From assembly GCF_001557535.2 (NCBI RefSeq), contig NZ_CP014307.1:372001-436000 (forward strand): DNA of 64,000 nt. The letters run 5' to 3'. Both the position numbers and the translations under genes were made by a program. The notes under the pieces were generated by a model that saw only the letters and a program-made list of their open reading frames with translations, searched no databases and had not been told where the DNA came from. Shown here one piece after another: positions 34,873 through 44,342 of the stretch. Source of the DNA: Burkholderia sp. PAMC 26561. Lineage in GTDB: Bacteria > Pseudomonadota > Gammaproteobacteria > Burkholderiales > Burkholderiaceae. Each line of letters opens with the position of its first letter. The first letter of the stretch is position 1.

Positions 34873-35769
34873 ATGAATTCGCAGGAAAAACAGCGCCGCT
34901 TCGAAGAAGACCTGATCGACAGCTACGACGAAGAACTGGAGATGGAAGTCGACGACCGGATTCTCGACGGCGAAGGTGCGTTTTCCGCCGAAGCGCGCGA
35001 GCAGCGCAAGGTTTATTTCCGCGAGCTGTTCCGGCTGCAAGGCGAACTCGTAAAGTTGCAGGACTGGGTGGTTGCGAGCGGACATCGTCTGGTGGTGATC
35101 TTCGAAGGCCGCGACGCCGCCGGCAAGGGCGGTGCGATCAAGCGCATTACGCAGCGGCTCAATCCCCGCGTGTGCCGCGTAGCCGCCCTGCCCGCGCCGA
35201 ACAATCGCGAGCGCACGCAATGGTATTTCCAGCGTTACGTCTCGCACTTGCCGGCGGGAGGCGAGATCGTCCTGTTCGACCGCAGTTGGTACAACCGCGC
35301 GGGTGTGGAACGCGTGATGAACTTTTGCACCGACGACGAGTACGAAGAGTTCTTCCGCTCAGTGCCGGAGTTCGAAAAGATGCTGGCGAGAAGCGGTGTG
35401 CAGATCCTGAAGTACTGGTTCTCGATCACCGACGACGAGCAGGAAGTGCGCTTCCAGGCGCGCATCCAAGACCCGCTCAAGCAATGGAAACTCAGTCCGA
35501 TGGATCTTGAAAGCCGCCGCCGCTGGGAGGCTTATACGCAGGCGAAGGAAGTGATGCTGGCGCGCTCGCATATTCCAGAGGCGCCGTGGTGGGTAGTGCA
35601 GGCGGTCGATAAGAAACGTGCTCGCCTCAATTGCATCAGTCATCTGTTGAGCCAGGTGCCGTACCACGAGATCGAACACCCGGCGATCGAATTGCCCGAC
35701 CGTGTCTACAACGATGACTACTTGCGCCAGCCCGTGCCGGAAACCATGGTCGTTCCGGAAGTGTATTGA
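34873..35769 (+). CDS. ppk2: Polyphosphate kinase 2
   Basis: A 298-residue PPK2 that transfers phosphate between polyphosphate and nucleotides (GDP or ADP). The P-loop is in FEGRDAAGKGGAIKRITQRL (about residues 77-96), and LFDRSWYNRAGVERVMNF carries the lid/Walker B region. RRWEAYTQAKEVMLARSHIP and the C-terminal DKKRARLNCISHLLSQVPYH are typical of class I, single-domain PPK2. The N-terminal MNSQEKQRRFEEDLIDSYDE is an acidic, helical extension. It stands alone with its own upstream region of 236 bases. Confidence 0.95.
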   Translation: MNSQEKQRRFEEDLIDSYDEELEMEVDDRILDGEGAFSAEAREQRKVYFRELFRLQGELVKLQDWVVASGHRLVVIFEGRDAAGKGGAIKRITQRLNPRVCRVAALPAPNNRERTQWYFQRYVSHLPAGGEIVLFDRSWYNRAGVERVMNFCTDDEYEEFFRSVPEFEKMLARSGVQILKYWFSITDDEQEVRFQARIQDPLKQWKLSPMDLESRRRWEAYTQAKEVMLARSHIPEAPWWVVQAVDKKRARLNCISHLLSQVPYHEIEHPAIELPDRVYNDDYLRQPVPETMVVPEVY

Positions 35770-35776
35770 GGCAGGT

Positions 35777-36010
35777 TCAGCAGTGGCAGGTCTTCTCATG
35801 CATGGCGTGGACCTGCTGCGGCTTCTGGACGTCGCCACGGTCATGGCGATGCCTGAATACCACTTGAAATAGGTATTGCGAACTCTTCATGACCACGACG
35901 AACGTCACTTGCATCAGGTTGAAATCGAGCGTCACCATCAGGCGCATCAGGACCAACAGAGGAAGTACGACGGCAGGCCGGTAGAGTTGTCGTTCAAGTA
36001 ATGCTTTCAT
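35777..36010 (-). CDS. Small protein with hydrophobic N-terminal half and His/Cys-rich tail, unknown
   Basis: A 77-residue ORF from ATG 36010 behind GGGAGCCGTC. Residues about 13-50 are hydrophobic (PAVVLPLLVLMRLMVTLDFN then LMQVTFVVVMKSS), probably one or two helices; the end FRHRHDRGDVQKPQQVHAMH then EKTCHC is rich in His and Cys. No family recognised. It is convergent with ppk2 (7-base gap) and lies downstream, on the opposite strand arrangement, of the efflux operon. The ribosome site and metal-binding-looking tail make it plausible, but it is unproven. Confidence 0.45.
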   Translation of the reverse strand: MKALLERQLYRPAVVLPLLVLMRLMVTLDFNLMQVTFVVVMKSSQYLFQVVFRHRHDRGDVQKPQQVHAMHEKTCHC

Positions 36011-36112
36011 GACGGCTCCCGTATCCATAAACAGAATTCTACGGATCGGGAGCCTCCGGATAAACCCGCTGTAATCGAAGACACTTGTCGTGCGGCTTGA
36101 ACAATCGCGTTT

Positions 36113-37651
36113 TTATCGCGATGCCACGCTCGCGTTTGACGCGTCAGAGGCGGCAACAGCCGGCTCAGCCGATGCCACCGGCATATCGCCCCAGCCACCA
36201 CCCAGCGCACGGATCAGGTTCACCGTGGACGTCGCCTGCACGCCCGCCAGTTGCACCGCAGTGCGCTGCGACTGCAGTACGGTACGCTCGGCATCGATCA
36301 CATCGAGGTAATTGATTGCGCCCTCGGTGTATTGCGTGCGCGAGAGCTGCGCTGCGCGATTCGATGCGTTCACAGCCTCAGCTTGCGTCTGCGTCTGCGT
36401 TTCCAGAATGCGCAGGTCGGAGAGGTTGTCCTCTACTTCCTGGAACGCCACCAGCACCTGCTGACGGTAATTCGCCACATCCTCTTCATAGATGGCGCGT
36501 GCGTTCGCGAGGTTGCCCTTGCGACGGCCGCCATCGAAGATAGGAAGATTGAGCGCCGTACCCGCGAACGGTCCGAGCAGGAACGTACGGCTTGACCAGT
36601 TGAACAGGTCGCCGAGCGTTGCCGACTCGAACCCACCCGAACCGGTGATGTTCAGCGACGGGAAGAACGCCGACTTCGCCACGCCGATGCGCGAATTCGC
36701 TGCCGCCATAGCGCGTTCGGCTGCCGAGATATCCGGACGGCGTTCAAGCAACGACGAAGGCAAGCCCGGCGGAATCTTGATATCGACGGGCGTCAGCGGG
36801 TTGGCGGCCATGGTGAACTGCGATGCCGACTTGCCCAGCAACACGGCAAGGCTATGTTCCGATGCAGCCCGCATGCGCTGCACCGTCATGGCGTCGGACC
36901 TGGCGCTCGCAAGCTCGGAACGCGAACGTGCAACGTCGAGCTCGCTGATGTCGCCCTCTGCAAAGCGATGCTGCACGAGCTTCAGGCTTTGTTCCCGCAA
37001 TGCGACCGTGCGTGCAAACACATCGTTTTCGGCATCGAGTTCGCGCAAGTTGAAGTAGTTCTGCGCAACGTCCGCTTGCAAGGCAAGTTGTACCGAGCGG
37101 AATAGCGCTTCGCTTTGCGCGGTATCGGCGTTTGCCGCTTTCACCGAATCCGATACGCGCCCAAACAGATCGACTTCGTACGATGCACTCGCCTGCGCGC
37201 GCCACAAGGTCTGCGACGGCACGTTGGTGTTCTGCGGCAGGAATTGCGACGCCGGCGACAGCCGCTCGCGCGTCGGGCCAAAACCCGCGTCGAGCGTCGG
37301 AAACAAGCCCGCCCGCGCCGTCTGGTTGATTGCACGCGATTCCGACACGCGCGCCGCTGCAGCTTTCAGGTTCTGGTTGGCATCGGCGGCCTGGCGTTCG
37401 AGGTCGTTCAGGGTGTCGTCGTTGAAGACGGTCCACCATTCGCCGCGCATCACCTGCTCCGACGGTTGCGCCGTCTTCCACGTGCCCTGCTCGGATGCGG
37501 CAAGCACCGTCTGCGATGTTTCCTTGAACGCAGCCGGCTCCTTCACGTCAGGCCTGGCATAAGTCGGTGCGAGCGAGCAGCCCGCGACGACCAGCAACGA
37601 CCCGAGCAGCGCCGACAATCCCAGCCATCGTTTGATATTCAGCGTTTTCAT
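36113..37651 (-). CDS. opcM: RND efflux outer-membrane lipoprotein (OpcM/NodT family)
   Basis: A 512-residue TolC-like channel. The N-terminus MKTLNIKRWLGLSALLGSLL is followed by the lipobox VVAGCS with Cys near residue 26, so it should be a lipoprotein. Two homologous outer-membrane efflux domains follow; typical motifs include PTLDAGFGPTRERLSP, LLERRPDISAAERAMAAANS and VEDNLSDLRILETQTQ. It comes last of the minus-strand operon llpE-ceoA-ceoB-opcM, 11 bases after the RND gene. The start at 37651 is directly at the signal peptide. Confidence 0.9.
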   Translation of the reverse strand: MKTLNIKRWLGLSALLGSLLVVAGCSLAPTYARPDVKEPAAFKETSQTVLAASEQGTWKTAQPSEQVMRGEWWTVFNDDTLNDLERQAADANQNLKAAAARVSESRAINQTARAGLFPTLDAGFGPTRERLSPASQFLPQNTNVPSQTLWRAQASASYEVDLFGRVSDSVKAANADTAQSEALFRSVQLALQADVAQNYFNLRELDAENDVFARTVALREQSLKLVQHRFAEGDISELDVARSRSELASARSDAMTVQRMRAASEHSLAVLLGKSASQFTMAANPLTPVDIKIPPGLPSSLLERRPDISAAERAMAAANSRIGVAKSAFFPSLNITGSGGFESATLGDLFNWSSRTFLLGPFAGTALNLPIFDGGRRKGNLANARAIYEEDVANYRQQVLVAFQEVEDNLSDLRILETQTQTQAEAVNASNRAAQLSRTQYTEGAINYLDVIDAERTVLQSQRTAVQLAGVQATSTVNLIRALGGGWGDMPVASAEPAVAASDASNASVASR

Positions 37652-37662
37652 TTCAATTTCTC

Positions 37663-40600
37663 TCATGCTTCGAGCGAAGCATTGACACCGCGCATGTGCG
37701 GATTGTGGCCGTGCTTGTCGACGAGATGCTCGCCGCCAGCCAGCTTTCTCAACAGCACATAAAACACCGGCGTAAGCATCAGGCCGAACAAGGTCACACC
37801 GAGCATGCCGAAGAACACCGCCACGCCCATCGCGTGACGCATCTCCGAACCGGCGCCCGACGAAATCACCAGCGGCACCACGCCCATGATGAAAGCGATC
37901 GACGTCATCAGAATCGGACGCAGACGCAGACGGCTTGCTTCAATCGCGGCTTCCACAATGGAGCGTCCCTGCATCTCCAGCTCACGCGCAAACTCGACAA
38001 TCAAAATGGCGTTCTTCGCCGACAAGCCCACCAGCACCATCAAGCCAATCTGCGTGAAGATGTTGTTGTCGCCACCTGTGAGCCATACACCGACCAGCGC
38101 CGAGAGAATGCTCATGGGCACGATCAGGATCACGGCGAGCGGCAGCGTCAGGCTTTCATAGAGCGCAGCCAGCACCAGGAAAACCAGCAGCACGCTGATC
38201 GGGAACACCCACAACGCTGCATTGCCCGCGAGGATTTGCTGATACGTCAGGTCGGTCCATTCGAACTTGATGCCGCGCGGCAGCGTTTCGGCTGCGATGC
38301 GTTCCACTGCGGCTTGCGCCTGACCGGACGAATAACCCGGAGCCGGCCCACCGTTGATGTCGGCTGAGGTATAGCCGTTGTAGCGCACCACCATTTCCGG
38401 ACCGTAAGTCGGCGTCACCTTCACGAGCGACGAGAGCGGCACCATTTCGCCGTTCGCATTGCGCGTCTTCAGCAAGCCGATGTCTTCCGTGTTCGCGCGG
38501 AACGGCGCATCCGCCTGCACCCGCACCTGATACACACGGCCGAAGCGGTTGAAGTCGTTCACGTACAACGAGCCGAGATACACCTGCATCGTGCTGAAAA
38601 CATCGGTGACGGACACGCCCAGTTGCTTTGCCTTTACCCGGTCCAGATCCACGTTCAGTTGCGGCACGTTGATCTGATAGCTCGAGAACGTCGGGCCGAG
38701 CTCAGGCGACTGCGATGCGCGTTTGATGAACGCCTGCGTGGCGTCGTTCAATGCGGCATACCCCAGGGCGCCACGGTCTTCCAGTTGCAGCTTGAAACCA
38801 CCCAACGTACCGAGACCCAGAACCGGCGGCGGCGGGAACACGGCAATGAAGGACCCCTTGATCACGGCGTACTGCTGATTCAGGGAACCCGCGATTGCAC
38901 CGGCTGACAGCGCGCGGCCCTTGCGTTCGTCGAATGGCTTGAGCGTCACGAACACAACGCCGGCGCTCGACGAGTTGGTGAAGCCATTCACCGACAAACC
39001 CGGAAACTCCACCGCGCTTTGCACGCCCGGCGTCTTGCGCGCGATATCCGTCATCTGGCGGATCACAGCTTCGGTACGATCCAGCGATGCACCGTTGGGC
39101 AGTTGCGCAAAGCTGATCAGGTACTCCTTGTCCTGCGCGGGCACGAAGCCGCCCGGCACGATCTTGCCCATCATCACCGCGCCTGCAAGCAGCACGACAT
39201 AAATGCCGACCATCACGGCCTTGCGGTTGATGACACCCGTCACGCCCTTGCCGTATTTCTCCGAACCGCGTTTGAAGACCTTGTTGAACTGCCGGAAGAA
39301 TCCGCCGAACACGCGATCCATGCCGCGCGTGAGCCAGTCCTTCGGTTCGTCGTGGCCCTTCAGCAACATTGCTGCGAGCGCCGGCGACAAGGTAAGCGAG
39401 TTGAACGCGGAGATCACCGTCGAGATGGCGATGGTCATCGCAAACTGCTTGTAGAACTGACCTGTCAGGCCCGACATGAATGCGAGCGGCACGAACACGG
39501 CGGTCAGCGTCAGCGCAATCGCGACGATTGGCCCGCTCACCTCTCGCATTGCCTGGTAGGTCGCCTCCCGCGCCGACAAGCCGGCCTCGATATTGCGCTC
39601 GACGTTCTCCACCACCACGATCGCATCGTCGACCACGATCCCGATGGCAAGCACCATCCCGAAGAGTGACAACGCGTTGATCGAGAATCCAAACGCGAGC
39701 AACAACGAGAACGTACCGATGATCGAAACCGGAACGGCCAACAACGGAATGATCGATGCGCGCCACGTCTGCAGGAACACGATCACTACCAGCACGACCA
39801 GCGCAATGGCTTCGGCCAGCGTGTGGATCACCGCGTCGATACTCGAGCGCACGAACTGCGTCGGGTCATACACGATCTGGTATTCCACGCCCGCGGGCAT
39901 GTCCGCCTGCAGTTCCTTCATGGTCTTGCGGACCGTGTCGGAGATCTGCAGCGAATTCGCGCCCGGCTGCTGGTTGATCGCCATCGCGACCGCGGTCTTG
40001 TTGTCGAGCAACGAACGCAGTCCATATTCCGATGCCGCCAGTTCAACGCGCGCCACGTCATGCAGGTACGTGACGGCGCCGTCAGGCGAAGTCTTCAGCA
40101 CGATATCGCGGAATTCCTGTTCGGTCTGCAAGCGCCCCTGTGCGTTCACGTTCAACTGCAACGGCACGTTCGGCAAGGTCGGCGATGAACCGATCACACC
40201 AGCCGCCACCTGCACGTTCTGCTCGCGAATCGCGTTCACCACATCGGTCGCCGTCATGCCGCGTTGCGCGACTTTCTGCGGATCGAGCCAGATGCGCATC
40301 GAATAATCGCCCGAGCCCCAGAGCTGAACCTGCCCCACGCCCTGAATCCGCTCCAGCCGGTCCTTCACATTGATCAGCGCGTAGTTGCGCAGATACGTCA
40401 TGTCGTAACGGTTATTCGGCGAGTTCAGGTGAACCACCATGGTGAGCGTCGGCGACGACTTGATCGTCGTCACGCCAAGACGCGTCACGTCTTCCGGCAA
40501 ACGCGGCAACGCTTGCGACACGCGGTTCTGCACCAGTTGCTGTGCCTTGTCCGGGTCCGTGCCGAGCTTGAACGTCACCGTGATGTTCAGGTTGCCGTCG

Positions 40601-40857
40601 CTGTTCGCCTGCGACTGCATGTACAGCATGTCTTCCACGCCGTTGATCTGCTCTTCCAATGGCGACGCCACCGTTTCAGCAATCACCTTCGGGTTTGCGC
40701 CCGGATATTGCGCATGGACGACCACGGACGGCGGCACGACTTCCGGATACTCGGAGATCGGCAGCTTGAACATGGCGATGACACCCGCCAGCAGGATGAG
40801 CACCGACAGCACGCCCGCAAAGATCGGGCGGTCGATGAAAAACTTGGAAATGTTCAT
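37663..40857 (-). CDS. ceoB: RND family multidrug efflux transporter (HAE1, CeoB-like)
   Basis: A 1064-residue inner-membrane proton-driven pump. It begins MNISKFFIDRPIFAGVLSVL, the usual start of HAE1 proteins, and shows 12 helices in two sets around two large periplasmic loops. LFGMVLAIGIVVDDAIVVVE is the helix 4 region with the proton-relay Asp pair. SAKNAILIVEFARELEMQGR and MTSIAFIMGVVPLVISSGAG are later conserved segments. Length and the presence of the adaptor and channel genes on either side define a complete tripartite pump. The arrangement matches the salicylate-inducible ceo system of B. cenocepacia, which exports chloramphenicol, trimethoprim and fluoroquinolones; the substrates here are not proven. 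Confidence 0.93.
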   Translation of the reverse strand: MNISKFFIDRPIFAGVLSVLILLAGVIAMFKLPISEYPEVVPPSVVVHAQYPGANPKVIAETVASPLEEQINGVEDMLYMQSQANSDGNLNITVTFKLGTDPDKAQQLVQNRVSQALPRLPEDVTRLGVTTIKSSPTLTMVVHLNSPNNRYDMTYLRNYALINVKDRLERIQGVGQVQLWGSGDYSMRIWLDPQKVAQRGMTATDVVNAIREQNVQVAAGVIGSSPTLPNVPLQLNVNAQGRLQTEQEFRDIVLKTSPDGAVTYLHDVARVELAASEYGLRSLLDNKTAVAMAINQQPGANSLQISDTVRKTMKELQADMPAGVEYQIVYDPTQFVRSSIDAVIHTLAEAIALVVLVVIVFLQTWRASIIPLLAVPVSIIGTFSLLLAFGFSINALSLFGMVLAIGIVVDDAIVVVENVERNIEAGLSAREATYQAMREVSGPIVAIALTLTAVFVPLAFMSGLTGQFYKQFAMTIAISTVISAFNSLTLSPALAAMLLKGHDEPKDWLTRGMDRVFGGFFRQFNKVFKRGSEKYGKGVTGVINRKAVMVGIYVVLLAGAVMMGKIVPGGFVPAQDKEYLISFAQLPNGASLDRTEAVIRQMTDIARKTPGVQSAVEFPGLSVNGFTNSSSAGVVFVTLKPFDERKGRALSAGAIAGSLNQQYAVIKGSFIAVFPPPPVLGLGTLGGFKLQLEDRGALGYAALNDATQAFIKRASQSPELGPTFSSYQINVPQLNVDLDRVKAKQLGVSVTDVFSTMQVYLGSLYVNDFNRFGRVYQVRVQADAPFRANTEDIGLLKTRNANGEMVPLSSLVKVTPTYGPEMVVRYNGYTSADINGGPAPGYSSGQAQAAVERIAAETLPRGIKFEWTDLTYQQILAGNAALWVFPISVLLVFLVLAALYESLTLPLAVILIVPMSILSALVGVWLTGGDNNIFTQIGLMVLVGLSAKNAILIVEFARELEMQGRSIVEAAIEASRLRLRPILMTSIAFIMGVVPLVISSGAGSEMRHAMGVAVFFGMLGVTLFGLMLTPVFYVLLRKLAGGEHLVDKHGHNPHMRGVNASLEA

Positions 40858-40975
40858 GACGATTTCTTTATAAGCATGAGAGGCTGCGCGCGCGTTTCCC
40901 GCAGCGTGTCCCGTACCGGAACTCGCCGCTGTCACGCACACCAGGAGCCACCGTTAAGCGGCTATAAAGCGCGTC

Positions 40976-42160
40976 TTATGAAGCTTGTTTTGTTGCCGGC
41001 GACGCACTCGCCATTGCTACCGCGTTGGGTTTCACGACATCGTTCGGACGCACGCGCTGCAGACCGTTCACCACGATCCGTTCGCCCGGCTGCAAGCCCT
41101 TCACGATCACGCGCAAACCATCGCTCTGGGTGCCGAGCGTGACTTCACGGTATTGAACGCGGCTGTCTTTATCGACGACCATGACGAATTTCTTGTCCTG
41201 GTCCGTACCGATAGCGGCATCTTCGATCAGCACTGCTGGATGCGGCGTCCCGCCGCCGACCTTGATGCGGGCATAGAGCCCCGGCAGCAGGGAACCGTCG
41301 TTGTTGTCGAAACGGGCACGCACGCGGATGGTGCCCGAGCCGGTATCCAGTTGGTTATCGACCGATGCCACCTTGCCTTCGCGCGAGAAACCATCTTCAT
41401 TTGCAAGGCCGAGCGAAACCGGCACGCTTGAGCGTGAGTCGCGGCTCAGATAACGCAGGTAGGTTTGTTCATCGACATCAAACGATGCGTAGATGGGCGA
41501 GACCGAAACCAAAGTGGTCAGCAACGGCGCGCTGGAACCGGTGGAAACAATATTGCCCACCGTCATTTCCGCACGCGATACGCGACCCGACACAGGCGCC
41601 ACGATATGCGTGTACGTCAGGTTGATCTTCGCGGTTTCGAGCGCCGCTTGCGCCGCCTTCAGGTTCGCCGCCGCCTCGTGCGCGGCGTTCTGCTTCTCGT
41701 CGTAATCGCGTTTGGCGATCGCATTGTCCGTGAGCAAACGCTCGGCGCGCGCCGCATCGGTCGATGTATAACCGTTGCGCGCCTGAGCCGCCGCGAGTTG
41801 CGCCGCAGCCTGGTCGACCGCCGCCACGTACGGACGCGGGTCGATCGTGAAGAGCGGATCGCCCTTCTTGACCAGCGCGCCGTCGGTGAAATGCACGGCT
41901 ACGATCGTGCCGGGCACGAGCGGCCGGATATCGACTTTATCGACGGCTTCGAGGCGCCCCGAATAGTTCTGGTAGTCGGTGATGGTCTTCGAGACCACAG
42001 TGGCGACATCCACTTCCGTTGCGGGCGGCGCGGCCTGGACCGCGGCCTCGGCATTGTTGACCGGCAGGCCGAAACCGTGCATGGCAGTGTATGTGCCGAT
42101 GCCTGCCACGACCAGCGTCGCCCCTAGCGCGACGGTAATTCGTTTGCGAGTGATGGACAT
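40976..42160 (-). CDS. ceoA: RND periplasmic adaptor (membrane fusion protein, CeoA-like)
   Basis: A 394-residue periplasmic adaptor. The start MSITRKRITVALGATLVVAG has a signal-anchor helix; ATG 42160 is preceded by GGAGCATCGC. The barrel-sandwich segment is visible in SGRLEAVDKVDIRPLVPGTI, a coiled-coil hairpin in residues about 105-165 (QAAAQLAAAQARNGYTSTDA), then the second lipoyl half IVAPVSGRVSRAEMTVGNIV. It bridges CeoB and OpcM. It lies 118 bases upstream of the pump gene and 39 bases downstream of llpE. Confidence 0.92.
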   Translation of the reverse strand: MSITRKRITVALGATLVVAGIGTYTAMHGFGLPVNNAEAAVQAAPPATEVDVATVVSKTITDYQNYSGRLEAVDKVDIRPLVPGTIVAVHFTDGALVKKGDPLFTIDPRPYVAAVDQAAAQLAAAQARNGYTSTDAARAERLLTDNAIAKRDYDEKQNAAHEAAANLKAAQAALETAKINLTYTHIVAPVSGRVSRAEMTVGNIVSTGSSAPLLTTLVSVSPIYASFDVDEQTYLRYLSRDSRSSVPVSLGLANEDGFSREGKVASVDNQLDTGSGTIRVRARFDNNDGSLLPGLYARIKVGGGTPHPAVLIEDAAIGTDQDKKFVMVVDKDSRVQYREVTLGTQSDGLRVIVKGLQPGERIVVNGLQRVRPNDVVKPNAVAMASASPATKQAS

Positions 42161-42199
42161 GCGATGCTCCAATAAAGTCGTTGAGATTGTTTTAAATTT

Positions 42200-43063
42200 T
42201 TAGTGTGCTGCATGCGTCTTCGGCTTGGCGCGCGCGGGCCCTGGCCGCTGCGCATGATCGGTCCTATCCCGCAGCCGCTTCCTGAAGAACGCGACCACGT
42301 CGGCGAGCGCGGAGGGATCCGTGACCAGCCCGTAATGCGATGCGTCGACGTGGCGCGTCACTTCAGTCGGCACGCCCGCCGCGATCAGTTCGCCGGCGTA
42401 TTTCTCGGCCTCGATATGCAACAGGTCATGCTGGGCGCTCGCGATCAATGCCGGCGGCAGTCCTGCAAGACGCCTCGATTCCAGCGGCGCCGCATACGGA
42501 TGAAGCCGTTGCGAAGCATTGGGCAGATACGCCCGGTAACACTGCGCGCACTCGGACGCGCAGATGTCCGGTGACAGCACCTTGTTCTCGTCGGCCATGC
42601 GCGTCATGCTCGGGTCCAGCAAGGGCGCGAGCAACGCTTGCGCGTGGATTGCGATGTCACCGCGGTCCCGGGCAATCGCCGCAAGACACGTGGCTAAGTT
42701 GCCGCCTGCATCGTGTCCCGCCACGCCGATGCGATTTGCATCGGCCCCTTGTGCACGGGCGTTCGCCACCACCCACTGCGCCGCCCGGTATGCGTCTTCG
42801 GGCGCCGCCGGAAAAGGAAAGGCCGGCGCGAGCGAATAACCGACCGAGACGACCCACGCGGGGGTATCGCGGGCAATGGTCGTCGCTGCGATATCCGCGT
42901 CGTCGAGCGTGCCGCGAACAAACCCGCCGCCATGAAAATAAAGCACGACCGGCAGGACGGTGCCGTCCGATGCGGGGCGATAACTGCGCAAGGTTATGGG
43001 TTGCGCATGTCCCGCGATTCGAACATCCTCTATGCAGAGGCCCAGATCCAGCGTCGATGCCAT
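42200..43063 (-). CDS. llpE: Alpha/beta hydrolase of the hormone-sensitive lipase type (LlpE-like)
   Basis: A 287-residue protein. The oxyanion-hole motif is YFHGGGFVRG (HGGG at residues 44-47), as in hormone-sensitive-lipase esterases. Where the nucleophile motif GDSAGG is expected, the sequence has GHDAGG (116-121), so Ser is replaced by Asp118. The acid and His region HVDASHYGLVTDPSALADVV is present. It is the first gene of the efflux operon and directly opposite the LysR gene, just as llpE in the ceo locus of B. cenocepacia. Esterase activity is doubtful given the missing serine. Confidence 0.85.
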   Translation of the reverse strand: MASTLDLGLCIEDVRIAGHAQPITLRSYRPASDGTVLPVVLYFHGGGFVRGTLDDADIAATTIARDTPAWVVSVGYSLAPAFPFPAAPEDAYRAAQWVVANARAQGADANRIGVAGHDAGGNLATCLAAIARDRGDIAIHAQALLAPLLDPSMTRMADENKVLSPDICASECAQCYRAYLPNASQRLHPYAAPLESRRLAGLPPALIASAQHDLLHIEAEKYAGELIAAGVPTEVTRHVDASHYGLVTDPSALADVVAFFRKRLRDRTDHAQRPGPARAKPKTHAAH

Positions 43064-43270
43064 GGTTATTTTCAGCGCGTCCGCGCCATCCCACCTTGAT
43101 TGCGATGGGACGAATTCTGAGGTCTACGTCTTTCGAAATAAATGCCTATAATCCGGCAACACAATTCGGTCGCGCTGAACAATCACGATCAATTTGACAC
43201 TGCCCATTCCTACAACATCCTCGCAGCGGCTTTATTCCATGCGCTGCAAAGATTTGACGGTGAGAGAAAA

Positions 43271-44281
43271 ATGGACCGGCTACAAGCTATGCAGGTGTTT
43301 ACAAGAGTCGTCGATACCAATAGTTTTTCGCGCGCTGCAGACACGCTGGATATGCCTCGCGCCTCGGTAACGACGATTATTCAAAACCTTGAAGCGTTTC
43401 TTAACGTGCGTCTTCTGCAACGTACGACACGACGCTTGAACCTCACGCCCGACGGTGCTGCTTACTATGAGCGCTGCGTGCGGATTCTCGCGGACATTGA
43501 AGAAACCGAGAGTTCATTCGCCAATACAGGAAAAGGTCCGCGCGGCAAATTGCGGATCGATATGCCGGGGTCGATCGGACGAATGATCGTCATGCCCCAA
43601 TTATGTGAATTCCATACGCGTTATCCGGATATCGAGCTGATGATCGGATTCGGCGACAAACCGGTCGACCTGATTCAGGAAGGCGTGGACTGCGTGATTC
43701 GCGTGGGGACTTTGCAGGATTCTAGTCTTGTTGCAAGAAGGATTGGCGTTTTTCAAGGGCTGACCGCGGCGAGCCCGGATTATCTTGAACTGCATGGCGT
43801 GCCGCATACCATCGAGGAATTGCAGCAGCACACGGCGGTGAATTATTTTTCCAGCCGTACCGGCCGCGTGATGGATATGGATTTCGTCATCGATGGGAAA
43901 TCCGTCGATGTGAAGATGCGTGGCGCCATCGCGGTGAACGATGCAGAGGCTTATCTGGCTTGCGGCGTGAAGGGCGTCGGGCTCGTGCAGATCGCACGAT
44001 TCATGGCGCTGCCGTACCTGCGTTCGGGTGAGCTGGTCGAAGTGCTGCCGCAATGGAAGCCGTTGCCCATGCCTATTTCGGTCGTGTATCCCCATAACCG
44101 GCACTTGTCGCCCAAAGTGCGCGTGTTCGTTGACTGGGCCGCCGAATTGTTCGAGCGTTGCCCGTTGTTGTCCGGTCAGGAAGATGCGGAAGAGCGCTGC
44201 TTGCCAACAGCGACACCGCGTTCGGTTATCGTCAAGCACGGAACACCGGATGTTGCTGGAACCGCTGAAGTGGTCGTTTAA
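43271..44281 (+). CDS. ceoR: LysR-type transcriptional regulator (CeoR-like)
   Basis: A 336-residue LysR regulator: the winged-helix domain MDRLQAMQVFTRVVDTNSFS then RAADTLDMPRASVTTIIQNL occupies residues 1-62, followed by the effector-binding domain starting GPRGKLRIDMPGSIGRMIVM. ATG 43271 follows GAGAGAAAA and fits the family N-terminus; the longer frame from 43142 does not. It is divergent from llpE with 207 bases between, the usual place for LysR-type T-N11-A sites. By analogy with ceoR it may sense salicylate or an aromatic compound. A strong terminator follows. Confidence 0.9.
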   Translation: MDRLQAMQVFTRVVDTNSFSRAADTLDMPRASVTTIIQNLEAFLNVRLLQRTTRRLNLTPDGAAYYERCVRILADIEETESSFANTGKGPRGKLRIDMPGSIGRMIVMPQLCEFHTRYPDIELMIGFGDKPVDLIQEGVDCVIRVGTLQDSSLVARRIGVFQGLTAASPDYLELHGVPHTIEELQQHTAVNYFSSRTGRVMDMDFVIDGKSVDVKMRGAIAVNDAEAYLACGVKGVGLVQIARFMALPYLRSGELVEVLPQWKPLPMPISVVYPHNRHLSPKVRVFVDWAAELFERCPLLSGQEDAEERCLPTATPRSVIVKHGTPDVAGTAEVVV

Positions 44282-44293
44282 GAGCGCTTATTG

Positions 44294-44342
44294 AAGGGGT
44301 TTATTCGCGGGCTTTTTACGGCGAATAAACCCCTTTCTTTTG
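44294..44342 (+). terminator. Rho-independent terminator of the LysR gene
   Basis: A perfect 15-bp stem (AAGGGGTTTATTCGC at 44294-44308 with its complement at 44321-44335), a 12-base loop and the T-rich tail TCTTTT lie 12 bases after the stop. Confidence 0.9.
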
